From NCBI GenBank assembly GCA_036925085.1, contig JAUPFP010000084.1, positions 186,001 to 250,000 on the forward strand: DNA of 64,000 nucleotides, in the 5' to 3' direction. The notes beneath the pieces were generated by a model. The model made no database searches and was not told the DNA's origin. It was given only the letters and a program-made list of their open reading frames with translations. The stretch is from Brachycybe producta (taxonomy: Eukaryota > Arthropoda > Diplopoda > Playtdesmida > Andrognathidae). Made by a program: the position numbers and the translations under genes. How positions within the stretch are numbered: the first letter of the stretch is position 1; every line of letters starts with the position of its first letter. Below are positions 11,289-20,544 of this stretch, piece after piece.

Positions 11289-14200
11289 TCAGGCTGAATT
11301 CATCGGCGGTGGAACCACCAGAGTGCCCAACCACTCCGATATCCACCGACGTGCCCACCACAGGCACATCCGGGTGTTCTGCCACCCGTGTCCGATATCG
11401 AACTCAGTCCCCCTGAGCCTTGCCTCCTCCTGCCGTCGAAACACATCGATGGCTAGAGTGGCAAGCTGCGGACCCATATGTAGGGTCCGACTCGTTAGAA
11501 GATCTACGAGGGCGGCTGCGGGATCAGACTCGCTCCCTCGTAGCGGTTGGATAACAAATTCTCCAACCATCTCTTCTAAGTCGCAGCCAAGGAGACGCTG
11601 GACGTATGGTGCCGCGAGCTGGACTACACGAACTAATCCAGCTCCTGTCCCCATCACATCCAAAAATGCAAAACGTCTCCTAACCGGGTTGACGACCAAC
11701 AACACCGGAAAGTCTCTACCACCAAAAGCAAGCACATATCGCATGCTAAATGATGGCAACGACCGAAACAATGGTACCGGGAGTGGCTCTCCCAAACGGT
11801 AATAACCAAGGTACTGGAACCCCTCCATTCCCGGCTGGTCCTGCCACAGACCAAGTCGGTTATTCAGAAAGACCTCTCTTTCTGAATACGGAGGACTGGC
11901 TCCAGAATGTCGACCCTTGCCCGCAGGCTGGGGAGACCTGGCTTCCTCTTCCGGTCCTAGGGTCCCAAAGACCCCCTTGTCAGGACTCGGAGAGAAGGGT
12001 GTCCTTCCAATGGAAGGCACGGGACCACGTTTGGTAGGAACACTAACTTTCCCCACCGGGCTGCCCCCGCATCTAGGTGAATGCGAGCTGACCCGGCGGA
12101 GAGTTCCCACCGACCGAACCCACGGGTTCGGTACCGTGACCACCTTCGGGGAGGATGGAGGTATTCCGAGAACAACATCTCGCATTGACCTGCCATCCGT
12201 CCGCGCCGTCATTACCTGACGGGTATGGTACGGCTGGTTCCCGGCCGACACGGTCGCACCGTGTCGGGACTCCTCCTCGTCCGTCCCAACTCTTCTGGCA
12301 GTCGTCCCCAGGGACTCCTGACCAGAAGGTCCTGGACCTCCCTTCTTCCCAAACCTGGACTTTTTCTTGTCCACCTTCTGTTTCTTCTTTTGGGAAGGAG
12401 GTTTACCGTGCTTTGAGCCGGACACACCTAAGCTCAAAGACTCACCGGGCCTGTCAAACTTAGGAGGGTGGTTAACCCCCTTCGAGTGACTGGACTTCCC
12501 AACCGAAGCCTTTCCAGCCAAAGCTGTACTCGCCTCCGAGTTGACTCCCGTAGCCGACTTGACAATTGAGGACTGTCGTGCCGCCACGACATGCCCTCTC
12601 TTATCCCGGGGAATCTTTAATTTCCCCGGTGCAAGGGTCGGCTGACCCTTGCCACCAACAGTTTTAGCTCCCGCACCTTGGGTAGGTGCCTTGAGAGCCT
12701 GCATCGCCCCCCTCTGGGCAATGCGCTGTTGGCCAGCGGCAGTTGAGGCTCTCGCAACAAGTGCGACACCACGTCCAACAGGAGGTTCCCCTGTAACGAG
12801 CTGATTCCGGATTTCAGTTCCCCGCAGGGGCGGAAACTGAGAGGTCCGGGGCTCGAACTCCTGATGGCATTCAACCTGCTTAGCTCTCTTTATCCGAGCT
12901 TCGCACTTTGCCGCTTGAGCCATGTGGTACCGCGCACGGTCCTCATAGCTCCACTTGCCTGCAGGGAAGCCGGCTGGACCTCCACGTGAGGTCTTGGCCT
13001 GTTTCCCTGCCGGATGACTGACCACGGGTGGGGTGAAAGGGCGGGAACATTTCTGTCCCTGACCACCACCACCACTCACTGGAGTGCTCTTCCTAGGAGT
13101 GGATACTGAAGGCTGGTTGGCCTTTTTCTCCATTCTTCGGTCCCTCTTGGGAGTCCCAGACTGCCTACCCGAAGAACCAACCACTGCTGCGGGCGAACCC
13201 ACTGCAGGAGGTTGGTCTTCAGGCCGGGCAGCCCCTGGGGCTCCCTCAGGATGAGCACGGGCCTCAGCCAGAGGGCCTACTGCCGGCATAAGCCATGCCA
13301 TGGCAGCTTCCCTCCTCTTAAGCTGAGCCTCTCTCTCAGTAAGAGCCCTCATCCGTGCAGCGTACCTAGCAGCACCGGACTTCTTCTTGGATTTCGATCC
13401 GTCCTTACGGCACTGCTTGGTAGGGAACTCCCCGACGTAGGATCGTTTCCCATCCGCCATCAGAAAACTTTCCGACGGCGTCTGGTACTTCCGACTTTCG
13501 TCTAACCGATCAAGTCGGTCCTCTTCAGTTTTCCCCAAAGGGACAACGTCTAGAGGACTCCCTTGAATGGTGGGAGTACCCTCCCGGGATCCGGTCATCG
13601 ACCGTTTACCCGGGGAGGCCTTTCCTCTCCCTTCAGACTCCAAAGAGTCCTCTGAAGAGAGGATACACTGGCCTCTCCACTGCCTGGTGATGTGCACCAC
13701 GGAAACCTCCGTTGTGTCCATCCCAGCCTCCGGATTTTCCTCAGCCAGGCTAGCCAATTCTAGCCGGCTTCGGCTTACCGGAGCTACCAATTTTCTTCTG
13801 GCAACCAGTGATCCTGCATCTTTCCGTTTCCTCCGGTGAAACAAACGTTCCAGGAGCCAACTAGCAGCAAACGACCGTCCTTGTTTATTTTTCCAAACAG
13901 GATGGCGCTTAGCCGCTAATATCTCCGGAGGAACGGCCAACACCGATGCAGGAGGGAGAGCACAGTCGGAAACATCACCTGCAGACTTAGCACCAAGTCT
14001 GCAGCTGGACATTACGGATTTCTCCACCCAGTTTTCCCCGGGCGACCGCCATCTGTCCGTGACAGACAGGCGGTGTCCCGTCCAGGGGTCTCTGGGCGCC
14101 CAGTTCTTGTTCTTCCGAACCAGGCCATCATCCCACTCCAGGGATCGGCCTGCTCTCTCCCACCAGGGCAGGGACTCATAGAGTCCCTGACGGGTCCTGG

Positions 14201-17200
14201 CACTCTCTGGTGGCCCAGAGGAAGCTTGCATCACCTCAAAAGCCTTTGGTTTCCTCGGACGGAGGTTATACCGGGGCTGAGGTGCTTCCTCTGCCTCAGA
14301 GTCGGTAGACTCACTAGCCAAGCCAGGCCGACTGGACGGTCCCGGAGGAGCATTATCGTCCTCCACCGTCCTATCATCCTGGGACTCAGCATCACTGGTC
14401 CCACTGGAGTTCGATGAGGTGTCAGAGCCACCTAGGCCATCTTCCTCACGAACTCCACATGTGGGAACGTACGGCTTCAGGTTATCAACATGAAACCGGT
14501 CCCGCACCTTCCGACCATACCCATCTATGAACTCTATCTCATAGACTAGGTCGGAAACCTGCCGGACCACCGTACCCAGTTCAGCCTTGTACGCGAAGTT
14601 CCACTTCTTGGCTTGGCCGAGTTTCCCAGCCATATCCCTCATCCAAACCTTCATACCAGGTTGGTACAGGGGTGGCTGCACCCGGCCAGCGTCATACCGG
14701 CTCTTCTGCCTCGCCTGAGCGGCCGCCAAATTTTGACGAGCACGCTCCTCCACGGCTTGCTGGTCAGGCAAGTCGCGGATCGGACCGTCAGGAAGGAGAT
14801 TATCAATCCCCAACCTAGGTTCGCGGCCAAACAACAATTGGTACGGAGACACTTCCGTGCTCTCCTGCACCGCAGTGTTGTAGGCCCACACGGCGGGCCG
14901 TAACTTCTCAAACCAATCACGTTGGTCCTTGAGGGGATCAAGGTAACGCTTTATGGTCTCCATTACGGTTTTATTCGTACGTTCCGTAAGCCCATTCGCT
15001 TGCGGATGGTACGCCGTCGTGTGGTGCTGCGCTATATTATAGCGCTCCCTGAACTTTCGCAAAAGCTTGCTACAGAACTGGGAACCACGATCCGAGATGA
15101 GAGTTGTCGGTGTGCCATACACCAACAAGATCTCATCTTTCAGGAACTTGACAACACAAGCGGCCGTAGCCCTTCGTACTGCCTTCGCCACGCCGTACCG
15201 AGTGAAGTAGTCCACCATGATCAAAACATAGGTGACTCCACCCACGGACGCAGGAAACGGCCCAACGAAGTCCATTCCCCAGGCATGAACTGGGTACTCT
15301 GGAACTATCGGTTGCAAGAATCCTTGAGCTCTTGCGAACTGTCGTACTCTCTGACACACCAAGCATGACTTAACATACTCCACCGTGTCACGTTTCATAC
15401 CTAACCAGTAGAAACGAGTACGCAACCGTTGGTATGTCTTGTACACTCCGAAGTGACCAGCTTCGGAGCTATCGTGCAACTTCCGCAAGCAGAAGGCTTG
15501 ACACGACCGTGGCACAACCAACACAGTTCTTGTGCGATCCTGTATGGATTTGATGGCATACAACAATTTGTTTGCCACCACGAACTTGAACCTTAAGTTC
15601 GAGTTGGGGTCGGTGTAGAGCTCACGCTTCACCTTGGAGCACCAATTGTCATTGGCCTGCTCCATAACCCAATCCACCTCAGACCGGACCCGGTAAATTA
15701 CCTCACCCACGTCAGCCTCGACGTGTTCAGGCAAAGAAGGATCGTCAACTTCATTCACCGGATACCGACTCAAACAGTCGGCATCCTCATGAAGTTTCCC
15801 CTTCTTGAACTGAATCTTATACCGGTACTCCTGCAACTGCATTTGCCAACGCCCCAACCTGCCTTGCAGGTTTTTGGCAGTCTGCAAATGACAGAGCGCA
15901 TGGTGATCTGTTACGATCACAAAGTCCCGGTTAAAGATGTACGGTCGGAATTTACCCACGGCAAACATGATCGCCAAGCATTCCTGCTCGGTGACACTAT
16001 ACCGTGTTTCCGGTCCCTTCATGAGACGGCTAGCGTAGGCCAGAACTCGAGGAGCCTTGTCCTCAGGTAGCTTCTGGTATACTACGACACCTAGACCGTA
16101 CCCACTCGCATCGGTGTGAATTAACACCTCACCACGTGGATCATACATGGTGAGCACCGGTGCTTCGGTTAAAAATGCCTTTAACCGCTCAAACGCTAGA
16201 CCACACTGCTCCGACCAGTCAAAGGACGCATCCTTCCGGGTCAGGTCATGCAGTGGTCTTGCGACCTTGGCGAAGTCCTTAATGAACCTACGGTAGTAGC
16301 CGGCCAGTCCAAGAAAACTTCGGACGGCGGTCACCGTTGTAGGGACACCGAACTCTTCGACTGCTCTCACGAGTCCCGGGTCCGGAGCAACTCCCTCGGC
16401 ACTCACTATGTGACCGAGATATTTGACCTTGTCAAATCCGAAAAAACACTTCTTCGGCTGGAGTTTCAGCTCCGCCCCTCGTAACAGTCTCAGGACAGTA
16501 CTCAAGCGTTCGAGAAACTGCTCAAAGGTGCTCCCAAAGACGATAATATCGTCCAGGTACACCAAGCAGCTCTCCCACTTGTGTCCCGCCAACAAGAGGT
16601 CTAACGCTCTTTGCATAGTGGCAGGAGCATTGCAGAGTCCGAAAGGCATTTTTCGGAACTCAAACAGACCTTGAGAGCAAATGAATGCTGTCTTCTCAAT
16701 GTCTGGCTCCGCCATCCTGACCTGCCAGTAACCACTAGCAAGGTCCAGGGTTGCAAAATACTTTGCTCCGGCTAGCGAATCGAGGGCATCATCGATGCGA
16801 GGTAGCGGGTACTGATCCGCCTTTGTCTGGGCGTTCAGTCTCCGATAGTCCACACAGAAACGAAAACCACCATCCTTCTTGCGAACAAGTAATATGGGGC
16901 TTGCGTAAGGACTATGCGAAGGTTGGATTACCCCTGCATCCAACATTTTCGCTACCTCTTCACGCTCGATCGCACGAGCCGCTGGAGCGGTTCTTCGCAA
17001 TCCTTCTCGCACCGGAGGTAACCCACCGGTATCAATCGTATGTTCGACGAGCGGGGTTTCCCCCAGCTCTGTGTAATCGAACGCGAAATGATCTCGGCGT
17101 TCCAGCAGGAACTCCCGAAGCTGTGCCGCCTCTTCAGGCTTCAGACTAGGTCCGATTTTAAGACACTCCTCAAGAGTGGGTTTCACTTCCGCATTGAGGA

Positions 17201-18566
17201 CTCGGCGACCTTTACCGGTCGCCCCTCTCAACTTAGGCGGAAGCCCCCATGGCCGGCCATCTCCATGAGTGGGGTCTCCCCCTCTCAACTTAGATGGACC
17301 GTCCAGTCCTACCGCAATGGCTGCCTCCACAGCTTGAGCCGTTGCGACACCCTCCCCTGTCTCCAGGGCAACGGGAACGTCAGCAACATTCTCAAGCCAT
17401 ATATCGTAAGTGCCTTGTTCTGAGGCTTCGGCAATTCCTGCCACCGCCAACAGACCACGGCCACCCAAGGCTTTACGATGGGGCTCTACGAGAAGCAGCT
17501 GACCAGGGCCAGCATGCTCTACCAAGCTCACGGAAACCACCTTCCGCTCATGAGCTGGTAGCCATACGTTCTCCAACAGTCGCAGGGAACAAACATCCCC
17601 GCTCCTAATTGGAGAACTGGTCTCAGCGAGTTCAGGCGACACAATGTCGACCCACCCATCCACCTTTCCAGGATCTGCAGGCATCCCTTCCGGTATCCCG
17701 TAGGGAGGGAGTAGCAGAGGCTCCACAGAATCGTGAAGCTTCGCCAACGCCTCCACTAACGAGTTCGGAAGCTGTACCGAAGTACCCTGCAAAGCCTGAA
17801 TGGCCAGTGCGGCATGAAGAGCATCTGGATGTGCATTCCAGATGTCTTCCCGGAAATACAATTTCCGGCTCACAATGTCCACCATCAGCCCAAACCGAGA
17901 AGCCAGGTCAACACCTATTATGGCTTCTCCTTCACCCTCAATGAGGAGAAGATGGGTTCTGATGGACCTCCCGTGGATTGACATGTCCACGTGCACGACT
18001 CCTTCTATCTCGATGGAGTACCCGCTCATGCCCGTCAGGCATGAGGGAAGGCTAACCTTCTGCACCGGTAACCCCATCTCCTGTGCCACCGACATGCTCA
18101 TTACCGAAACCTCGGCACCAGTGTCGACGATCGACTCAACCAGCCGATCGTTCAACGACACCAGAACACGTGGTGCCCCACGCAAATAAGCACGGCTCTG
18201 TAATTCCGGTATAGGCAACCGTCGTTGCCCGACATTACTTTTCCGAGCCTCATCCGTCCTCCCATCCACAAGGGATGGTCGTCCCGGATGCTCGGGGGTC
18301 TGGGTACCAGTCTCCAAACCAGGAGACCTACCAGGCCGGGGCGACAGCATGGGCGCACCAACGCTCGAAGCCCTCGTAATGCCCGTACCGTTCGGACCTT
18401 CCTCCCCCTCATCAGGGAAGAAAGGTGCCACCCAGCTCTCCAGCCGGGCAAGCGCAGCTTCCAGTGTGGGGCTTGGCTCCTGAAATACCCACTGGGTAAT
18501 TTCTGGGTCCGCAGACCTTGCCAGAGGCACCCCTGCTTCATGCAGGATTCCCACATACTTGGACAC
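11289..18566 (-). CDS. pol: Pol polyprotein: protease, RT, RNase H, integrase plus long C-terminal extension
   Basis: Replication and integration polyprotein, made as a Gag-Pol fusion by -1 frameshifting; the listed first codon is GTG and the frame is open up to 18725. Aspartic protease near residues 130-230 (DTGA at 148-151). A beta-rich spacer runs from about 325 to 415. RT at about 530-720 has YLDD at 670-673. RNase H at about 810-935 has D819, E862 and D887. Integrase at about 1025-1370 has an HHCC zinc site (H1031, H1038, C1068, C1071), DDE triad D1099, D1159, E1195 (35 residues between the last two), and a YNLRPR tail near 1433. Usual pols end about here, but this one continues to 2425. 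No internal stop or frameshift is seen and all catalytic residues checked are present, so it looks intact. Confidence 0.95.
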   Translation of the reverse strand: MSKYVGILHEAGVPLARSADPEITQWVFQEPSPTLEAALARLESWVAPFFPDEGEEGPNGTGITRASSVGAPMLSPRPGRSPGLETGTQTPEHPGRPSLVDGRTDEARKSNVGQRRLPIPELQSRAYLRGAPRVLVSLNDRLVESIVDTGAEVSVMSMSVAQEMGLPVQKVSLPSCLTGMSGYSIEIEGVVHVDMSIHGRSIRTHLLLIEGEGEAIIGVDLASRFGLMVDIVSRKLYFREDIWNAHPDALHAALAIQALQGTSVQLPNSLVEALAKLHDSVEPLLLPPYGIPEGMPADPGKVDGWVDIVSPELAETSSPIRSGDVCSLRLLENVWLPAHERKVVSVSLVEHAGPGQLLLVEPHRKALGGRGLLAVAGIAEASEQGTYDIWLENVADVPVALETGEGVATAQAVEAAIAVGLDGPSKLRGGDPTHGDGRPWGLPPKLRGATGKGRRVLNAEVKPTLEECLKIGPSLKPEEAAQLREFLLERRDHFAFDYTELGETPLVEHTIDTGGLPPVREGLRRTAPAARAIEREEVAKMLDAGVIQPSHSPYASPILLVRKKDGGFRFCVDYRRLNAQTKADQYPLPRIDDALDSLAGAKYFATLDLASGYWQVRMAEPDIEKTAFICSQGLFEFRKMPFGLCNAPATMQRALDLLLAGHKWESCLVYLDDIIVFGSTFEQFLERLSTVLRLLRGAELKLQPKKCFFGFDKVKYLGHIVSAEGVAPDPGLVRAVEEFGVPTTVTAVRSFLGLAGYYRRFIKDFAKVARPLHDLTRKDASFDWSEQCGLAFERLKAFLTEAPVLTMYDPRGEVLIHTDASGYGLGVVVYQKLPEDKAPRVLAYASRLMKGPETRYSVTEQECLAIMFAVGKFRPYIFNRDFVIVTDHHALCHLQTAKNLQGRLGRWQMQLQEYRYKIQFKKGKLHEDADCLSRYPVNEVDDPSLPEHVEADVGEVIYRVRSEVDWVMEQANDNWCSKVKRELYTDPNSNLRFKFVVANKLLYAIKSIQDRTRTVLVVPRSCQAFCLRKLHDSSEAGHFGVYKTYQRLRTRFYWLGMKRDTVEYVKSCLVCQRVRQFARAQGFLQPIVPEYPVHAWGMDFVGPFPASVGGVTYVLIMVDYFTRYGVAKAVRRATAACVVKFLKDEILLVYGTPTTLISDRGSQFCSKLLRKFRERYNIAQHHTTAYHPQANGLTERTNKTVMETIKRYLDPLKDQRDWFEKLRPAVWAYNTAVQESTEVSPYQLLFGREPRLGIDNLLPDGPIRDLPDQQAVEERARQNLAAAQARQKSRYDAGRVQPPLYQPGMKVWMRDMAGKLGQAKKWNFAYKAELGTVVRQVSDLVYEIEFIDGYGRKVRDRFHVDNLKPYVPTCGVREEDGLGGSDTSSNSSGTSDAESQDDRTVEDDNAPPGPSSRPGLASESTDSEAEEAPQPRYNLRPRKPKAFEVMQASSGPPESARTRQGLYESLPWWERAGRSLEWDDGLVRKNKNWAPRDPWTGHRLSVTDRWRSPGENWVEKSVMSSCRLGAKSAGDVSDCALPPASVLAVPPEILAAKRHPVWKNKQGRSFAASWLLERLFHRRKRKDAGSLVARRKLVAPVSRSRLELASLAEENPEAGMDTTEVSVVHITRQWRGQCILSSEDSLESEGRGKASPGKRSMTGSREGTPTIQGSPLDVVPLGKTEEDRLDRLDESRKYQTPSESFLMADGKRSYVGEFPTKQCRKDGSKSKKKSGAARYAARMRALTEREAQLKRREAAMAWLMPAVGPLAEARAHPEGAPGAARPEDQPPAVGSPAAVVGSSGRQSGTPKRDRRMEKKANQPSVSTPRKSTPVSGGGGQGQKCSRPFTPPVVSHPAGKQAKTSRGGPAGFPAGKWSYEDRARYHMAQAAKCEARIKRAKQVECHQEFEPRTSQFPPLRGTEIRNQLVTGEPPVGRGVALVARASTAAGQQRIAQRGAMQALKAPTQGAGAKTVGGKGQPTLAPGKLKIPRDKRGHVVAARQSSIVKSATGVNSEASTALAGKASVGKSSHSKGVNHPPKFDRPGESLSLGVSGSKHGKPPSQKKKQKVDKKKSRFGKKGGPGPSGQESLGTTARRVGTDEEESRHGATVSAGNQPYHTRQVMTARTDGRSMRDVVLGIPPSSPKVVTVPNPWVRSVGTLRRVSSHSPRCGGSPVGKVSVPTKRGPVPSIGRTPFSPSPDKGVFGTLGPEEEARSPQPAGKGRHSGASPPYSEREVFLNNRLGLWQDQPGMEGFQYLGYYRLGEPLPVPLFRSLPSFSMRYVLAFGGRDFPVLLVVNPVRRRFAFLDVMGTGAGLVRVVQLAAPYVQRLLGCDLEEMVGEFVIQPLRGSESDPAAALVDLLTSRTLHMGPQLATLAIDVFRRQEEARLRGTEFDIGHGWQNTRMCLWWARRWISEWLGTLVVPPPMNSA
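11292..11885 (-). other. Pol C-terminal compact domain, possibly an inactive Ulp1/C48-like fold
   Basis: Residues about 2228-2425 regain a globular composition. The stretch FPVLLVVNPVRRRFAFLDVM resembles the HW-x-LLVVNP-x-x-x-x-x-x-x-x-DS core of Ulp1/SENP cysteine proteases, and QPLRGSESDPAAALVDLL resembles their QxxGxxDCGxxxL segment. Asp2303 and Gln2340 would be kept, but the catalytic His aligns with Phe2286 and the Cys with Pro2349, so it could not be an active protease. This is an eye-made comparison only; it may be an unrelated fold. Confidence 0.25.
11886..14246 (-). other. Pol extension: basic, disordered region of unknown function
   Basis: Residues about 1441-2227, after the normal end of integrase and in the same uninterrupted frame. 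Rich in S, P, G, K and R. A short helical, possibly coiled-coil piece lies near 1733-1760, a KWSYEDRARY segment at 1871-1880 starts a Cys/His-containing patch, and a strong lysine cluster that could act as a nuclear localisation or nucleic-acid-binding signal lies at about 2059-2076. I recognise no enzyme here. It may be a third protein released by the element protease. Confidence 0.6.
14457..15494 (-). other. Pol domain: DDE integrase
   Basis: Residues about 1025-1370. N-terminal HHCC zinc finger, catalytic core with D1099 (GMDFVG), D1159 (ISDRGSQF) and E1195 (LTERTN), a VSPYQLLFGREP segment, and an SH3-like C-terminal part with KVWMRD. No chromodomain is recognisable. Confidence 0.93.
15762..16169 (-). 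other. Pol domain: RNase H
   Basis: Residues about 800-935. TDASGYGLG (D819), EQECLAI (E862) and VTDHHAL (D887) are the metal-binding residues, and the domain ends at HEDADCLSR. Removes the RNA strand during cDNA synthesis. Confidence 0.92.
16407..16979 (-). other. Pol domain: reverse transcriptase
   Basis: Residues about 530-720. Motifs in order: VIQPSHSPYASPILLVRKKD, FRFCVDYRRLN, ATLDLASGYWQV (catalytic Asp), MPFGLCNAPATMQ, VYLDDIIVFG (catalytic Asp pair) and KVKYLGH. All are conserved as in active Ty3/gypsy enzymes. Confidence 0.95.
17877..18179 (-). other. Pol domain: retropepsin-like aspartic protease
   Basis: Residues about 130-230. VDTGAEVSVMS carries the catalytic Asp of DTG, and the second half has the hydrophobic IIGVDLASRFG strand typical of retropepsins. 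It would dimerise and cut the polyprotein. Confidence 0.85.
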
Positions 18567-18632
18567 TGCCCGAAGGTACGTCCCTTCCTCACTTCGCCGG
18601 CTTTGCCGGACACCTGAGTTTTTAAGCGAACC

Positions 18633-18677
18633 CGGTCGACTGCAGCTCAGTTCTGCAGCGACCGTTGCCGGTTTAAC
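18633..18677 (-). promoter_or_regulatory. Programmed -1 ribosomal frameshift signal between gag and pol
   Basis: In gag phase the minus strand reads G TTA AAC (18677-18671). GUUAAAC is a known -1 slippery heptamer, used for example by equine arteritis virus. A 6-nt spacer CGGCAA (18670-18665) leads to a stem with 5' arm CGGTCGCTGCAG (18664-18653), a 7-nt loop AACTGAG holding the gag stop, and 3' arm CTGCAG-T-CGACCG (18645-18633). This is 12 base pairs with one bulged T. The pol frame is open from 18725, overlapping gag by about 78 nt, and lies exactly in the -1 register. Spacer, stem and register all fit a functional signal; activity itself is inferred. Confidence 0.85.
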
Positions 18678-20401
18678 GATGGCGCACCATCGTCTCTGGC
18701 AACAGGCAGATAGTATGTCTGTCCGTTAATTACGGTGGACAGACATTCACGGTCCTGCCGTACCATGGGTACAAGACCCGTGCCATACAGCACCGCCTGG
18801 CTTCTGCCAGGTGTCACCCTAGCAACCTGTCCTCGGGCCAAAGCCTCCGGACAGTCCTTCTTCAAGTGACCCATTTGGTCGCACTTGTAGCATGGACCTG
18901 GTTGCTTCCGGGTGGGACCACCACCTACAGCCATTTGGCCAGACCCAGACGGGGCTGCTGTGGACTTATTGCCACCCTGGCTCCGCCACCTAGTCTTATT
19001 ACCCTTCTTCCCTCCGGTCTTGGCAGTCGCTCCGTCCGCATTGGACGGAACAGTCGCCTTCGCACCCGAAGGGTTGGAGGAAGACTTAGCAGAGCCTCTG
19101 GGCTGTGCCACAGCACCTGAGGCCTTGACCGTAGTCTTGGTCTCTGGTACCGTCAAGGTACGGGCAGGCAATTCACCCGCCGTCAGCATGTCGGCCTCAA
19201 CCAACATTGCCTCCGCGGTGAACGCCCGCACCGTTTCGGCCTTCGATCCCCAGAGCGGTCTGAGGATCGCCGGCTGCAGTTTCTTCTTAAATCGGAGGAG
19301 TCGACAAGACTCGTCCTCATTAGGAGAAACTCGTTCTGCTAGCTCAGTAAAGCGCCAGTAGAACGCCTGGAGCGACTCGGTCGGCCCCTGCACCATTGTT
19401 TCAAACTGATCGAAACAAGCCTGAGCCTGATTCTTAGTCCCGAAACGCTGGAACATGGCTTCCTTTAGCTCCGGCCAGGTCAGGTCCGGCTGAAACTCTA
19501 CCAAACTGGCATAGTATTCTTCAGCCGGGCCGTCGAGCAGGTACGTAAAGAAACTGCACCTGGCCTCATCCGTCCAGCGCTGAGCCCTCGCTTTGGCTTC
19601 GAACTGTCGGAGAAAAGGCGTAATGTCCTCTCGTCCATCATACCGTATGAACGAGTGGACTGGGTTGAAAAACCCAAACGCCTGAATCTCCGACGGGACG
19701 GCCGGTGCAGGCGTCCACGGCGCGGTACTTACCGGCCGTGGTGCCCTGCTCCGGTTTCCCGAAGTCTCAGCATCAAGCTCAGCTTCCGTGGGTTCCACCA
19801 AGTGGACCCTCAGCTGCTGAACGGGCGGAGGAACTCCGTGACCAACTCCCACAGGAGCGGTCCAAGTTCCTCCAGGAGGTATCCGCCCGGTCGAAACCGG
19901 CGGCGCCTCCCTCCGTACACCTCCCTGGTGCACGGGCGATGGTGGGAACTGCGGTTGCCCTCCCTGGATCCCATGGATCCCTTGGGGCAGACGTCCCTGC
20001 AACCGCAGGTCGTCAATCCCCCTGGCAACCGCAAGGAGTTCTTCCTCGGACCACGATGTCAACAATGACTCCGTGCCCTGCGGACTACCCAACAGAGTCC
20101 CCACCGACTCACTTAAGAGTTCCCCACCGTGTCCAACCGGACCGGTGGCAGTGGAGGCCAGGACACCGGCCAAAGGCCGCGTGCCTATCTCTGCTGGGGT
20201 CCTCACAACCCCTTCACCACCATCCAACGGTGTTCCGTCGGTGACAATGCCTCCACGGTGCGATTGCACCGTTACAAAGTCTCCGTACGGAGGTCGGTCC
20301 GTAGGGACATCCCCTACGGCACCTTCCCCCCACGGAACCACCGTGTCCGTTCCCGCCAACAGCAACCAAACCAGGTTGCTGCCCCTCCGGCCGAATACCA
20401 C
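18647..20401 (-). CDS. gag: Gag polyprotein (capsid-like, CCHC nucleocapsid)
   Basis: Structural protein expected to build the cytoplasmic virus-like particle and package element RNA. A glycine/proline-rich N-terminal half (about residues 1-235) precedes a retrotransposon gag (RTG) capsid-like domain at about 240-405, with helices around LDGPAEEYYASL and W-P-E-L-K-E-A-M-F-Q-R-F. A basic, serine/glycine-rich linker follows, then one zinc knuckle at 504-517 (C504, C507, H512, C517; CX2CX4HX4C). The frame stops at 18647-18649, inside the loop of the frameshift stem. The listed start codon is GTG, and no in-frame ATG occurs before codon 316, so the real start is unresolved (see the ATG at 20462). 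About 584 residues is long for Ty3-type gags. The family call is firm; the N-terminus is not. Confidence 0.9.
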   Translation of the reverse strand: MVFGRRGSNLVWLLLAGTDTVVPWGEGAVGDVPTDRPPYGDFVTVQSHRGGIVTDGTPLDGGEGVVRTPAEIGTRPLAGVLASTATGPVGHGGELLSESVGTLLGSPQGTESLLTSWSEEELLAVARGIDDLRLQGRLPQGIHGIQGGQPQFPPSPVHQGGVRREAPPVSTGRIPPGGTWTAPVGVGHGVPPPVQQLRVHLVEPTEAELDAETSGNRSRAPRPVSTAPWTPAPAVPSEIQAFGFFNPVHSFIRYDGREDITPFLRQFEAKARAQRWTDEARCSFFTYLLDGPAEEYYASLVEFQPDLTWPELKEAMFQRFGTKNQAQACFDQFETMVQGPTESLQAFYWRFTELAERVSPNEDESCRLLRFKKKLQPAILRPLWGSKAETVRAFTAEAMLVEADMLTAGELPARTLTVPETKTTVKASGAVAQPRGSAKSSSNPSGAKATVPSNADGATAKTGGKKGNKTRWRSQGGNKSTAAPSGSGQMAVGGGPTRKQPGPCYKCDQMGHLKKDCPEALARGQVARVTPGRSQAVLYGTGLVPMVRQDRECLSTVINGQTYYLPVARDDGAPSLNRQRSLQN

Positions 20402-20459
20402 GGCCGATGGTGCGGGAACGCAACTCCAATCTCTCGCCTACACCGTTACCTCGACCTAC

Positions 20460-20462
20460 CAT
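20460..20462 (-). other. First substantial upstream ATG near gag, in another frame
   Basis: This ATG opens an 82-codon frame (20214-20462) that overlaps the start of the gag frame but is one base out of register with it. The gag frame itself is open only from 20437 (a TAG lies at 20438-20440) and has no ATG until codon 316. A one-base difference between 20437 and 20214 would link this ATG to gag. Whether that is a mutation, an assembly error or programmed shifting cannot be told here. Confidence 0.45.
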
Positions 20463-20544
20463 CGGGGAGAACGGGGTTTAGGCCGATTCCCACCGTGCGA
20501 ACACGGACAGAAACGGCCACCACTTGTAAGTGAGAGAATCTACC

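Noticed and set aside
11289..14246. Env-like protein downstream of integrase
   Set aside because: The extension is in the pol frame and lacks a signal peptide, furin-like site or obvious transmembrane segment.
14246..14460. Chromodomain at the integrase C-terminus
   Set aside because: The segment after the SH3-like part is acidic/serine-rich and ends in YNLRPR; no aromatic-cage pattern is visible.
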